From Methanotorris formicicus Mc-S-70 (GTDB lineage: Archaea > AGJL01 > Methanococci > Methanococcales > Methanococcaceae): a stretch of 45,575 nt of DNA. The translations under genes and the position numbers were made by a program. Of this stretch, positions 1-8,967 are shown one piece after another. The notes below the pieces were generated by a model, which was given only the letters and a program-made list of their open reading frames with translations, had not been told where the DNA came from and did no database searches. The DNA lies in contig NZ_AGJL01000006.1 in assembly GCF_000243455.1 (NCBI RefSeq), positions 1 to 45,575 on the forward strand. The letters run 5' to 3'. The stretch's first letter is position 1. Each line of letters starts with the position of its first letter.

Positions 1-1
1 T

Positions 2-100
2 ATTCACGCTGTAAGCAAGAAAGGGCTGAGTGTTAAGCTCTTACTCTTCACAATCGCTTATAACCTTAAAGTGTTAGATGAAGTTAATTCAATTAAATAA
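2..100 (+). pseudogene. C-terminal tail of a DDE-type transposase (cut by window edge)
   Basis: An open frame enters from the left edge and ends in TAA at 98-100. It encodes about 32 residues including SVKLLLFTIAYNLK, the kind of hydrophobic 'LxxFTIAYNLK' ending typical of IS4/IS5/IS1182-like transposases. Its end differs from the insertion sequence tail at 18777 and 45480, so it is a different family. Whether the gene is intact upstream cannot be seen. The next 32 bases (101-132) show no clear terminal repeat. Confidence 0.5.
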
Positions 101-132
101 ATATTTAAATTTGTGATGGGAATTACGGTTTT

Positions 133-1173
133 TTAATCTTCCTTGAGAAAGATATCTGAATTAAGGGCATATTCAATCTTTTCAACCCATTCATCAATAT
201 TTTCTAAGTCGTTTACAATATAATCTTTATTTTTATTAGCTTCAGGTAGCCCCCCTCTATTACTTGTTATTGCTGGAATCCCTAAATAATTAGCCTCCAA
301 TACAACCCTACCGAAAGCTTCATTCCATCGAGATGGTACTAGAATTAATTTAGACACCTTATAAATCTCCATAACATCTTTTTGATATGGAACAAATAAA
401 ATATTTTCTTTTTTAAAGGGTTTTTTATAAGGACCTACAATTAAAAATTCTTCATTTTTCAATTTTTTTGCAATTTTTAGAACTATATCATGCCCTTTCA
501 TGGAATTTTCCCCACCAATAAATGCGATATACTTTTGATTCTCTTTTTTGATTTTAGTTCTATCCAATTTTGAGTGATCAATTTTCGGGTATTTAACTTC
601 CGAATCTAAGTTAAATTTCCTCTTTAATAATTGTTGGATGTATTTAGAATTTGATATTATTTTATAAGCATTTCTTAAAGCAACTTCATTCTTACTCATA
701 TAATAGTATATAGCAGGAAATTCAATTATTGATTTAAATATCTTGAGTACTTTCCTTAATCCAACTTCATAATTACGAAATTCATTTAAATTTAGTTCGT
801 CCCTTAGATAATATATATATTTAATATTATTTTTAATACAAAATTCTGTAATTATTGGTGTCATTAAATTTTGGGTAATTGCGATAGACTCTTTTAACTC
901 TTCTTTATGTTTTTCCAATGTTGATAAAACATACTCTCTGTTTAAAATTAGTGTATAAAATCTGGAATATTTTGAGAGAGAAACTCTCAATCCATAGTTT
1001 TTACCCTTAATGCCATCTATTATAAAGTCCCCTTTGGGATAAAATTCATCAAAACATATGACAAAAATATGATAACCTTTCTTTTCATATTCTTTTAACT
1101 CATATAGAATAGATTTTTCAGCACCTCCAGGAAAGGATGGAAAATACCAAGTTATTAAACACATCTTTTTCAT
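133..1173 (-). CDS. Glycosyltransferase family 4 (GT-B fold)
   Basis: Transfers a sugar from a nucleotide-sugar donor to a growing surface glycan at the cytoplasmic face. The N-terminal half begins with a GT4 acceptor-domain pattern (WYFPSFPGGAEKSILYEL, about residues 9-26). The C-terminal donor domain has FIGGENSMKGHDIVLKIAKK and the E-x7-E-like block EAFGRVVLEANYLGIPAITS, where the first Glu contacts the donor. At 346 aa it is a normal length. The start has a good GGTGAAAAA site just upstream and overlaps the preceding methyltransferase stop by four bases (ATGA), so translation is coupled. It is the last gene of the glycan operon. Donor and acceptor cannot be told from sequence. Confidence 0.88.
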   Translation of the reverse strand: MKKMCLITWYFPSFPGGAEKSILYELKEYEKKGYHIFVICFDEFYPKGDFIIDGIKGKNYGLRVSLSKYSRFYTLILNREYVLSTLEKHKEELKESIAITQNLMTPIITEFCIKNNIKYIYYLRDELNLNEFRNYEVGLRKVLKIFKSIIEFPAIYYYMSKNEVALRNAYKIISNSKYIQQLLKRKFNLDSEVKYPKIDHSKLDRTKIKKENQKYIAFIGGENSMKGHDIVLKIAKKLKNEEFLIVGPYKKPFKKENILFVPYQKDVMEIYKVSKLILVPSRWNEAFGRVVLEANYLGIPAITSNRGGLPEANKNKDYIVNDLENIDEWVEKIEYALNSDIFLKED

Positions 1174-2162
1174 TTTTTCACCGCAATAACTAAAATTGAA
1201 GGTCCTTTTCCTCTTTTAAATCTTAAATCATCAATAAATTTAAAAGGTTTCCATAAAATATTAGACACTTTAAAAACAATCTCATCAATACCAACGAACT
1301 CTTTCCCACTTGCGGTGCTTTTATTTCTTAACTCACCCCTTATGTTCTCCCTGATTTTCAATAATTTTTCCCTTCCGACAATATACTTTAGACCATAAAA
1401 TAGAAATTGCTTTGATGATAGATAAAGGTGAAAAAGCAAATTTCCAGCAGAATCACCTTTATAAGTCTCTAAATAAATAACTTCAAACCCATGTTTTTCT
1501 AACATATTTTCAATGGTTTTCGGGGAGTAATAAAAGAGATGGGCAGGTGGAGATAACCACTCCCAATATCCACCACACAACTTAAATTCATAGGAACTAA
1601 TATTTGGTAGGGTAAGAACTAAAAATCCTCCTTTCTTTAAAACTTTGTTAATATTCTTTAAGATTTCATTTTGATTGGTCAGATGTTCTAAAACATCCAA
1701 TAACACAACTACATCAAAAAACTCTTCTTTGTTTGCATACTCAGATTGTAAAAAATCACAATTTTCAATCTCAATACCAAAATATCTTTTGGTATTTTCA
1801 CATGCTTCTTTCGAAATTTCTACTCCATAAGGAATAAATCCTCTTTTTTTAACTTCATTTAAGAAAAATCCATGCGATGCACCTATTTCTAAAATTTTAG
1901 AATTTTTCTTAACTCCAAATTTCTCTAATAAGTTTAAAATCTTTTCTGCTTTTTTTATAATCTTTAATCTCTGATACTCTGGCACTGAATATTCGAAATT
2001 ATAATATTCTTTTAATTCCCCATCTGTTGGTAGTGGATTTATAAACATCAATCCACAATTTTTACATTCAACTAAATTGTAATATTTATTTAAATCATCC
2101 TTTTTTAGGATTAATTTAAAGTCTTTTTTTCCACATAATGGACATTCTATTTGTTCATCCAT
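1170..2162 (-). CDS. Class I SAM-dependent methyltransferase with N-terminal zinc ribbon
   Basis: Probably methylates a sugar or sugar precursor of the surface glycan. Residues 7-10 and about 33-36 form two Cys pairs (CPLC and CKNC) of a small zinc-binding domain typical of sugar C- or O-methyltransferases in polysaccharide clusters. The SAM-binding core follows: ILEIGASHGFFLNEV (motif I, about residue 90), then DVVVLLDVLEHL and LKKGGFLVLTLP. The C-terminal 110 residues are helical and unassigned. The start is preceded by GGTGAGAAA. It sits between the GT9 and GT4 genes in one operon. Substrate unknown; O-methylation of a sugar is inference from context. Confidence 0.85.
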   Translation of the reverse strand: MDEQIECPLCGKKDFKLILKKDDLNKYYNLVECKNCGLMFINPLPTDGELKEYYNFEYSVPEYQRLKIIKKAEKILNLLEKFGVKKNSKILEIGASHGFFLNEVKKRGFIPYGVEISKEACENTKRYFGIEIENCDFLQSEYANKEEFFDVVVLLDVLEHLTNQNEILKNINKVLKKGGFLVLTLPNISSYEFKLCGGYWEWLSPPAHLFYYSPKTIENMLEKHGFEVIYLETYKGDSAGNLLFHLYLSSKQFLFYGLKYIVGREKLLKIRENIRGELRNKSTASGKEFVGIDEIVFKVSNILWKPFKFIDDLRFKRGKGPSILVIAVKK

Positions 2163-2174
2163 TTTCTCACCTTT

Positions 2175-3347
2175 TTAGTAGAATTTTCCCCCTTCAAAAA
2201 ATTTGTAAATTTTATTTTTTACATCCTCAACCGGTATGGTTTTTAAACCCTCAACATCTTTATCAACATACTCATATTCGTAATTATAGAACTTCTTTAG
2301 GGGTTTGTAATCATTATACCATAAATAATCATAAATTCCATATTTCTTAAAGTTTTTTGGTAATCTATAAATTGGGTTTACTGGACCAAATAACGCCAAA
2401 GTAGGCGTTCTCATTAAAAAAGCAAAGTGCATTGGACCGCTGTCTGAGGTTATAAATAAGTCGGCAAATTTTAAAAAATATATTGCCTCTTTAATGTTGA
2501 ACTTTCCAGCAACATCTTCAACAAAAATATTTTTTTCTTTTAGTTTATTTTTGATATAATTAACTGTCTCAACAGCATCAGGCCCCCCATACAAAATGAT
2601 GTTAAAGTCTTTATAAATTTCTTCAATTAATTTGACATAATTGTCTCTATCCCACATTCTTGTTTTCCATAAAACAAAAGGATTGATTACAACTGTTTTT
2701 TTGTTTTTATCTAATTTTAAATTATTTAATATTTTTTCAACATTTCTCTTTACATCTTCAGAGAAATCAACTGTTATTAGTTCTTCCTCTAAATCCCCTA
2801 TACCCAAACTCTCTGCAATTTTAAGAGCCATATTCCAATAATGTTCATTTTTTGTGAATCCTAATCCTTTCTTTTTTACTTTAAAGTTAGATAAAATCTC
2901 CCAACCACCTAAATAACCTAATTTATACTTTGGATTTAGAATCTCTAAATAAAATGTTTGATTTATTCCCCTATTCATTATAATTCCCAAGTCATATCTC
3001 TCATTTTTCAATTTATAAAACTCTTTCATTAAATCAAAAATCCCTCCCTTTAGAACAATTATCCTATCCAATTCATCAACTTTGTCAAAAATATCTTTAT
3101 CAGTAATTAGATGAATTTCTGCATTGGGAAAATGTTTCTTAAGTGTTTTTATAAATGGCGTGTCCATTATTAAATCCCCAAATCCCATTGGCTTTGTGCA
3201 TATCAATGCAATTTTTTTGAATCCTTTTTGATAATCTACACTTTTCTTTGGAAAATACTTATATCTAATATAAAAAGGAAATTCCAATGTTTTAACAACA
3301 ACGTATTTGATGTAATTTTTTAGGTGTTTTAATATTAGTTTATCCAT
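2175..3347 (-). CDS. Glycosyltransferase family 9 (heptosyltransferase-like)
   Basis: The family transfers heptose or related sugars in bacterial lipopolysaccharide; here it probably adds a sugar to an archaeal surface glycan. The N-terminal domain carries PMGFGDLIMDTPFIKTLKKH, and the C-terminal nucleotide-binding domain carries FITSDSGPMHFAFLMRTPTLALFGP, the GT9 signature. The frame opens at an ATG at 3359, but that ATG overlaps the GGTG ribosome site; the ATG at 3347 lies six bases after GGTG and is preferred (390 aa). It overlaps the end of the AsnB gene by 13 bases. GT9 proteins are less common in archaea than GT2/GT4, which may indicate past transfer from bacteria. The real acceptor is unknown. 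Confidence 0.82.
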   Translation of the reverse strand: MDKLILKHLKNYIKYVVVKTLEFPFYIRYKYFPKKSVDYQKGFKKIALICTKPMGFGDLIMDTPFIKTLKKHFPNAEIHLITDKDIFDKVDELDRIIVLKGGIFDLMKEFYKLKNERYDLGIIMNRGINQTFYLEILNPKYKLGYLGGWEILSNFKVKKKGLGFTKNEHYWNMALKIAESLGIGDLEEELITVDFSEDVKRNVEKILNNLKLDKNKKTVVINPFVLWKTRMWDRDNYVKLIEEIYKDFNIILYGGPDAVETVNYIKNKLKEKNIFVEDVAGKFNIKEAIYFLKFADLFITSDSGPMHFAFLMRTPTLALFGPVNPIYRLPKNFKKYGIYDYLWYNDYKPLKKFYNYEYEYVDKDVEGLKTIPVEDVKNKIYKFFEGGKFY

Positions 3348-5224
3348 CTCTCCCACCATTTTGTAAATAAAAACAACCTAATCTTATAGATATTATGAAG
3401 TTTATTATTTCCTACTAAGGCGTCATTCTTATAAAATTCAACTAAATCCTTAAAATTTAATTCCTCCAATATTCTTATCCCATCATCTAAAATATTTTTA
3501 TACTTTCTTTTTAGAATCCACTTATCCAACGGTGGTTCAAATCCTCCTTTCCCCCTATTTAAAATCTCTTCTGGCAGAATATCTTTAACAATCTCTCTCA
3601 TTAATTTTTTTGTTTTAAAAAAATCAACCTTCCATTCGTTAGGAATTTTTTGGCTGAACTCTGCAAATCTATAATCTAAAAATGGACTTCTAACCTCTAA
3701 GGCATTTGCCATCGATGCCCTATCAACCTTAACCAAAAAATTATCCGATAGAGTTCTAAATAACAAATCAAAAACCCTAATTGACTCAGGTAAATTATTA
3801 TTTGTTTTATTTAAGGAGTATTTTAAGTGTTCCTCCACCCATATTTTACCCCTATTGGAGATCATAAATTTCCCATCAAATAATTTAGAGTAAAATTTCT
3901 CATTATTTTCAATTAAAGATAAATTAATCGCTTCTCTAATTAAAAATAAAGTGTAATTTTTCAGTAAATTGTTATTGAGGATTTTTAAAAGTAACATTCT
4001 AACAAACTTGGGGATTTTTTTTAAGTATTCTATCCTTTTGCTAATCAAATGAAACCTATATCCGCCAAAAACTTCATCTCCTCCATCCCCACTCAAAACA
4101 ACAGTAACAAATTCTCTTGCCATTTCAGAAACTTTATAAGTAGGAAATCCACTATAATCTCCAAAAGGTTCATCATAAATCCAGATATATTTATCAATTA
4201 GTTTCTCAAAATCTTCTTCCTTAAAATAATAATGGTGATGGTTTGTTTTAAAATAATCAACAACTATCTTAATATATGGTGTTTCATCATACTTCCCCTC
4301 AAAACCAATAGAGAAAGTATGTAACTTACTTAAATCAGTGAAATCTCTCATAATCCCAACAACCGTACTTGAATCTAACCCCCCACTTAAAAACGCTCCA
4401 ACTGGAACGTCACTTCTCATCCTTATCTTGACGGCATCATATAGGAGTTTTTTTCCTTCTTCAATTAATTTATTTTTATCATAAATTGGTTTATAATCCG
4501 GTAGTTCCCAATAACAAAACTTTTTAATTTCTTTTTTATTCAAATCAAATATCAAATTCTGCCTTGCCTCTAATTTAAAGATGTTTTTATAAATTGAATA
4601 AGGTGAAGGAATAAATCCCAAAGCAAAGTATAACTCAACTGCCTCCTTATTAATATTTTCTTTTTTGTTTATCTTTTTAACTGCCAAAATTCCCTTCAAT
4701 TCAGAAGAAAAAATAAATTCTTCCCCATCCCAATAATAATAAAGTGGTTTAATCCCTAATCTATCTCTTGAACAAAAAATTAAATTTTTTTGTTTATCAA
4801 AAATACAAAATGCCCACATACCGTTAAATTCCTTAACGCAATCAAAGCCCAATTTATCATAAAGTTTTAAAATAACTTCCGTATCTGTACCAGTCTCTGT
4901 TTTTAAATTAAATTTTTCTTTTAACTCCAAATAATTATAGACCTCTCCATTATAAACAATAATTATATCTGCATTATCCAATTCTTCATCCCTATAGGTG
5001 ATTTTATCCTCTTCAATGTTATAACCCATTGGTTGATGTCCCTTCTCTGACAAATCCAAAATTGCCAATCTAACATGCCCCAAACCAATAGAATAATTTT
5101 TAGAATTGAGGATAAAAACCCCTTCATCATCCGGACCCCTGTGTCTTATAGCGTTATTCATCCCATCAATTTCTTCTTTTAAAATCCCCCTATCAAACCT
5201 AACAATCCCGTTTATCCCGCACAT
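3335..5224 (-). CDS. asnB: Asparagine synthase (glutamine-hydrolysing) family, AsnB-like
   Basis: Uses glutamine-derived ammonia and ATP to amidate a carboxylate, aspartate in true AsnB. The start is set at 5224, not the upstream in-frame codon at 5257, because this gives Met-Cys-Gly-Ile: Cys2 is the N-terminal nucleophile of the class II glutaminase domain, and GGTG lies five bases before it. The glutaminase domain shows RHRGPDDEG, VYNGEVYNYLELKE and GTDTEVIL. The synthetase domain shows the PPi loop FLSGGLDSSTVVGI, then SGDGGDEVFGGY. Length is about 629 aa, normal for the family. It sits between a UDP-uronate epimerase and glycosyltransferases, so the acceptor may be a uronic acid rather than aspartate (inference). 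Confidence 0.88.
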   Translation of the reverse strand: MCGINGIVRFDRGILKEEIDGMNNAIRHRGPDDEGVFILNSKNYSIGLGHVRLAILDLSEKGHQPMGYNIEEDKITYRDEELDNADIIIVYNGEVYNYLELKEKFNLKTETGTDTEVILKLYDKLGFDCVKEFNGMWAFCIFDKQKNLIFCSRDRLGIKPLYYYWDGEEFIFSSELKGILAVKKINKKENINKEAVELYFALGFIPSPYSIYKNIFKLEARQNLIFDLNKKEIKKFCYWELPDYKPIYDKNKLIEEGKKLLYDAVKIRMRSDVPVGAFLSGGLDSSTVVGIMRDFTDLSKLHTFSIGFEGKYDETPYIKIVVDYFKTNHHHYYFKEEDFEKLIDKYIWIYDEPFGDYSGFPTYKVSEMAREFVTVVLSGDGGDEVFGGYRFHLISKRIEYLKKIPKFVRMLLLKILNNNLLKNYTLFLIREAINLSLIENNEKFYSKLFDGKFMISNRGKIWVEEHLKYSLNKTNNNLPESIRVFDLLFRTLSDNFLVKVDRASMANALEVRSPFLDYRFAEFSQKIPNEWKVDFFKTKKLMREIVKDILPEEILNRGKGGFEPPLDKWILKRKYKNILDDGIRILEELNFKDLVEFYKNDALVGNNKLHNIYKIRLFLFTKWWERWIN

Positions 5225-5238
5225 TATTACACCAAAAA

Positions 5239-6216
5239 TTAAATTTTTAACAGCCAATCTCTATTCTCTAAAAACCAATTACAAAATCTTTTTAAACCTT
5301 CCTCGATAGTAACTTTTGGTTTATATTCCAAAAATTTCTCACTCTTAGTTAAATCAGCGTAGGTTCTTAAAACATCCCCATCTTGTAGAGGTAAAAATTT
5401 CTTTTTTGCTTTTTTGTTAAGGTATTTCTCAATTAACTCAATAAAATACATTAACTTGACGGGTTTGGAATTACCTAAGTTAAAAATCTCATAATCAAAG
5501 TTCTTTTCAATAGCACTTACAATGCCCCCTATAACATCGGATATATACGTAAAATCCCTTTCCATATTTCCATAGTTATAGACCTCAATCTCCTTACCTA
5601 ACAAAATATTCTTTGTAAATTTGAAATACGCCATATCTGGTCTTCCAAACTCACCATAAACTGTGAAAAACCTCAAACCAACCATTTTAATGCCGTATAA
5701 ATAATAAGTATAAGCCATTAACTCGTTACTTCTCTTAGTTGCTGCATATAATGAGATTGGATTATCAACCCTATCCTCCTCACTAAAAGGAATCTTTTTA
5801 TTCCCTCCATAAACTGAAGAGGAAGATGCATAAACAACCTTCTCTATATCAAATCTCCTTGCAAATTCAAAGATATTCAAAGTCCCTAATTCGTTGGATC
5901 TAATATAGGCCCATGGATTTTCTAAGGAATATCTAACTCCTGCCTGAGCACCTAAATGAACAATTAAATCAATTTCTTTGTCTTTTAAATTTTCAACCAA
6001 TCCCTCCCAATCTGAGAAATCTAATTTTATAAACTCATAGTTTTCGTAATTTTTTAAGATTTCATTCCTTTTTTCTTTTAATAGAGGGTTGTAATAATCG
6101 TTTAGATTATCTATTCCAATAACTTTTACATCTTCATGGGTATCCAACAAATATTTACTCAGATGAAAACCAATAAATCCAGCACATCCAGTGACTAAAA
6201 TGTTTCTATATTTCAT
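5239..6216 (-). CDS. NAD-dependent UDP-sugar epimerase (UDP-glucuronate 4-epimerase-like)
   Basis: Extended short-chain dehydrogenase/reductase that interconverts UDP-sugars. It has the Rossmann motif GCAGFIGFHL near the N-terminus, the catalytic YxxxK in SLYAATKRSNE and the active-site Ser/Thr segment YASSSSVYGG. The loop GIDNLNDYYNPLLKEKR is typical of CapI/UDP-glucuronate 4-epimerases rather than GalE. It follows the UDP-sugar dehydrogenase with a four-base ATGA overlap, which fits a pathway UDP-glucose to UDP-glucuronate to UDP-galacturonate. The start has a strong GGTGGGGAG site. Exact sugar specificity is inference. Confidence 0.87.
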   Translation of the reverse strand: MKYRNILVTGCAGFIGFHLSKYLLDTHEDVKVIGIDNLNDYYNPLLKEKRNEILKNYENYEFIKLDFSDWEGLVENLKDKEIDLIVHLGAQAGVRYSLENPWAYIRSNELGTLNIFEFARRFDIEKVVYASSSSVYGGNKKIPFSEEDRVDNPISLYAATKRSNELMAYTYYLYGIKMVGLRFFTVYGEFGRPDMAYFKFTKNILLGKEIEVYNYGNMERDFTYISDVIGGIVSAIEKNFDYEIFNLGNSKPVKLMYFIELIEKYLNKKAKKKFLPLQDGDVLRTYADLTKSEKFLEYKPKVTIEEGLKRFCNWFLENRDWLLKI

Positions 6217-7541
6217 CTCCCCACCCCATAATATTTAAATCCTAATTTTTTAACCTTTTCAACATCTAAGATGTTTCTTCCATCGAATATAACTTTTTCT
6301 TTTACTAAATTTCTTATTTTCTCCCAATCTTCTTTGTTATAGTTGTATTCAGTCGTTATTATTATCCCATCCGCATCTTTAACTGCCTCATATAAATCAT
6401 CTAATACATATAGGTTGTATCCATAGAATCCCTTGGATTTATCCAGTTTGTACATGTTAATGGTGTTTTCCCTCGCTTTTGCAACGTAATCAAACCCCTT
6501 AACAATTGCTCCACTACCTAAAAGTAGATCTATCAACTTTATTGCCCTACTCTCCCTTAAATCGTCAGTATTTGGTTTAAACGCTAAACCTAAGATAGCA
6601 AAAACCTTTCCATTTAGGTTTTTATAGTAGTTTTTAATCTTTTCAAAGAACCATTTTATTTGTTCTTCATTAACTTTATCAGTTGATCTGATTAATATTG
6701 GCTCTATATTGTTGTTTTCAAACTGTTTTATCAATGCTTTAACATCCTTAGGAAAACAACTTCCGGCATATCCAATTCCAGCATTTAAAAACTTATTTCC
6801 AATTCTATCATCCAACCCCATAGCATAACTCACAGTTTTTATATCTGCATTAACTATATCAGATAATTTTGCCAATTCATTTATAAAAGATATTTTTGTT
6901 GCTAAGAAAGCATTTGAGGCATATTTTATCAACTCCGCTGTTTCCCAATTAGTTATTATAAAAGGAACATTTTTTTCTTTAAAATAGTTATAAACTTTGT
7001 TCATTATTTCTATTGGCTTTTTGTTTTCTAAGTTTTCAAAACCTAAAACTATCCTCTCTGGATTAAAGAAATCATAGACAGCAATCCCCTCCCTTAAAAA
7101 CTCAGGATTTGAAACAACATCAACATTATAACCACTTAAAAGTTCTTTAACCTTCCTATTTGTCCCTACTGGAACGGTAGATTTTATAACGATAACTTTA
7201 TAATCGTCTTTGTCTATTGTCTCTTTTATCTTCTCAACTGCAGAAAATAAAAACCTCAAGTCTGCATCACCATCTTTATCTTGTGGGGTTCCAACGCATA
7301 GAAATATGACGTCCGATCCCTTTATTGATTCGTAGGATGTTGTGAAAGTTAGATTTTTATTTACATGCTTTTTTAATAATTCTTCTAATCCTTCTTCATA
7401 TAAAGGACATTCTCCTCTATTTAATGCCTTAACTTTAGTTTCATCAATATCAATTCCAACAACATTAAAACCAAACTCTGCTAAACCAACAGCCTGAATT
7501 AAACCAACATAACCAGTTCCTATGACTGAGATCTTCTTCAT
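6213..7541 (-). CDS. UDP-glucose/UDP-N-acetylmannosamine 6-dehydrogenase family
   Basis: Oxidises the C6 alcohol of a UDP-sugar to the uronic acid with two NAD+. N-terminal Rossmann motif VIGTGYVGLIQAVGLAEFG. The catalytic cysteine is Cys262 in GIGYAGSCFPKDVKAL, which matches the UDP-glucose dehydrogenase consensus. The central domain contains LIKYASNAFLATKISFINE and the C-terminal domain AFKPNTDDLRES. At 442 aa it is a complete, uninterrupted enzyme; the M. jannaschii homologue (MJ1054, from memory) is known to carry an intein. It is the first gene of the glycan operon, with a promoter in the gap at 7542-7620. Confidence 0.9.
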   Translation of the reverse strand: MKKISVIGTGYVGLIQAVGLAEFGFNVVGIDIDETKVKALNRGECPLYEEGLEELLKKHVNKNLTFTTSYESIKGSDVIFLCVGTPQDKDGDADLRFLFSAVEKIKETIDKDDYKVIVIKSTVPVGTNRKVKELLSGYNVDVVSNPEFLREGIAVYDFFNPERIVLGFENLENKKPIEIMNKVYNYFKEKNVPFIITNWETAELIKYASNAFLATKISFINELAKLSDIVNADIKTVSYAMGLDDRIGNKFLNAGIGYAGSCFPKDVKALIKQFENNNIEPILIRSTDKVNEEQIKWFFEKIKNYYKNLNGKVFAILGLAFKPNTDDLRESRAIKLIDLLLGSGAIVKGFDYVAKARENTINMYKLDKSKGFYGYNLYVLDDLYEAVKDADGIIITTEYNYNKEDWEKIRNLVKEKVIFDGRNILDVEKVKKLGFKYYGVGR

Positions 7542-7569
7542 TAAAATCCCCCCTTGAGTAAGTTATTGA

Positions 7570-7605
7570 TTTGAGAGTTATTAATAAATAAATTTAAAAA
7601 AGAAA
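7570..7605 (-). promoter_or_regulatory. Probable promoter of the glycan operon
   Basis: On the minus strand an AT-rich TATA-like element (TTTAAATTTATTTATTAA) lies about 50 bases before the dehydrogenase start, which leaves room for a start site near 7570 and a short leader ending in a GGGGGGA ribosome site. The upstream methanogenesis gene is on the same strand, 79 bases away, so read-through is also possible. Confidence 0.4.
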
Positions 7606-7620
7606 CTAAGAGTATAATTT

Positions 7621-8475
7621 TTAAATTAGTGGCTCTGGTTGCCTTCCTTTTAAACACGGTAATTCTTCAACACTTATTAAAATGGGCTTTTCAACATCCT
7701 TTGCCCTCTCAAGCAAGAGTTCTTTCCCTATCTGACTTAAAGCAAATATTGGAACTGAGACACCAATTTGTGCCTTTATTTTTCCTTTTAAACCTTCTCT
7801 AATATTTTTTGAAGCACATGCAGTTACCAAATCAAAATATTCTACAAATTCTTCTGGATTTTCATTAATTCCTGTTGTATGAACCCCGAAGGTGATGATT
7901 TTTATTTCTTCATTCTCTAAACTCTTGCACTTTATGGCATCATCTAAACTCGTTAATGAAACCCCTATCCTTTTATAACCCAACTCTATGGCTTTTTCAA
8001 CACCTTTTATCTGATTAATTTCTGCAGTTTTAGGATTTAAAACATGTCCTCCTGCTTTTTCTATCTTCTCTATAACTTTTGGGATTGGGGATGTCTTTAC
8101 AATTCCCGATATCCTTCCGCAAAGCCCCTGAACAAGTTTTGGGTTATTGGTTATAACAGTCCCTGCACAATCTGCAACAATAACAACAACATCCAACAAA
8201 CCCCTTTTCAAAGCACTCATAAAAATCTCCGAAGTTCCAAAGCCAACAATACAATCCTCAACCTCTACAACCCTGTTTTCAGTGAAAAGTCCAAAATCCT
8301 TTATTCTAAATTCTATATTTTCCTTTATACTTTCTTTATTTATCTCTCTAATGCCCCTATGCCTATCAAAAAGAGGACAGTATTTTATTTTTGGTTCTCC
8401 AACTTCAACAACCTTCCCATTTTTCACAACAACCCTCGCCTTCCCCAAAGCCTCCATTATATGCTCATCTTCCAT
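7621..8475 (-). CDS. Methanogenesis marker protein 8 (DUF2099 family)
   Basis: Recognised by overall sequence as the conserved methanogen protein 'marker 8'; its biochemical function is not established. It begins MEDEHIMEALGKARVVVKNG, followed by VGEPKIKYCPLFDRHRGI. The central part has a glycine-rich stretch and alternating strands (DVVVIVADCAGTVITNNPKLVQGLCGR). Several Cys are spread along the chain (CPLF, EDCIVG, DCAG, LCGR, CKSL, CASK, CLKG), possibly metal or cluster ligands. An in-frame ATG at 8484 exists, but the ATG at 8475 leaves better space for a GTGG-like ribosome site. It stands alone between sepF and the glycan operon. Confidence 0.75.
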   Translation of the reverse strand: MEDEHIMEALGKARVVVKNGKVVEVGEPKIKYCPLFDRHRGIREINKESIKENIEFRIKDFGLFTENRVVEVEDCIVGFGTSEIFMSALKRGLLDVVVIVADCAGTVITNNPKLVQGLCGRISGIVKTSPIPKVIEKIEKAGGHVLNPKTAEINQIKGVEKAIELGYKRIGVSLTSLDDAIKCKSLENEEIKIITFGVHTTGINENPEEFVEYFDLVTACASKNIREGLKGKIKAQIGVSVPIFALSQIGKELLLERAKDVEKPILISVEELPCLKGRQPEPLI

Positions 8476-8535
8476 ACTAACCATCCACTTAAGTTTATTA
8501 TTATAAAATCAATTGGAATTTCTAAAAATTAAATT

Positions 8536-8967
8536 TTATTCATTTTTGTTGTTTTGTTCTTCTTCAGTATTTCTTACTTCTTTTTTCTCTTTTTCTTCCT
8601 TAACTATTTTTTCAATTATGACATTTCTTGGGACGATGAAGATTTTAGTTTCTGATAAACCAACCATCTTTCCCCCAATTTTTGTAATTTCATTTTTCAA
8701 CTTTGATAAAATTGCAGCGTATTCTTCATCTATGTCTCTTTCTAAGTGAGGGGTGTTTGCAATAACCAAGTATCCTGCCTCAACCATGACAATAATATTT
8801 ACTGCATCTTTCCCATCATTTAAGTCACAAACCTTTATTCTTATTGATTTTTCCTCCTCTACTGGAGCCATTGGAAGTTCAACATACTCTTCAATGGTAA
8901 TCGGTGCAGGTTGTTTTATATCAGTTTTTCCTGACCCAAATAGTTCTTTTAACTTTTCAAAAACCAT
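8536..8967 (-). CDS. sepF: SepF, archaeal cell-division protein (FtsZ membrane anchor)
   Basis: SepF tethers FtsZ to the membrane at the division site. The N-terminal MVFEKLKELFGS can form the short amphipathic membrane-targeting helix, a linker follows (residues 13-40), then the SepF/DUF552 core: IRIKVCDLNDGKDA, a central strand-helix unit, and a C-terminal IGGKMVGLSETKIFIVPRNVI. Length 143 aa is typical. The start lies directly against the stop of the upstream GTPase gene, with the GGTGAT ribosome site inside the GTPase stop region, so the two are co-translated. A second SepF-like protein is at 27664. The tail after residue 125 is very charged (EKEKKEVRNTEEEQ). Confidence 0.85.
   Translation of the reverse strand: MVFEKLKELFGSGKTDIKQPAPITIEEYVELPMAPVEEEKSIRIKVCDLNDGKDAVNIIVMVEAGYLVIANTPHLERDIDEEYAAILSKLKNEITKIGGKMVGLSETKIFIVPRNVIIEKIVKEEKEKKEVRNTEEEQNNKNE

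Noticed and set aside
2138-2350. Small plus-strand protein at the GT9/methyltransferase junction
   Set aside because: Antisense of two real genes, composition unlike neighbouring proteins.
8044-8532. Plus-strand open frames over the marker 8 gene
   Set aside because: Antisense shadows of a well-conserved minus-strand gene; low-complexity products and no ribosome site.
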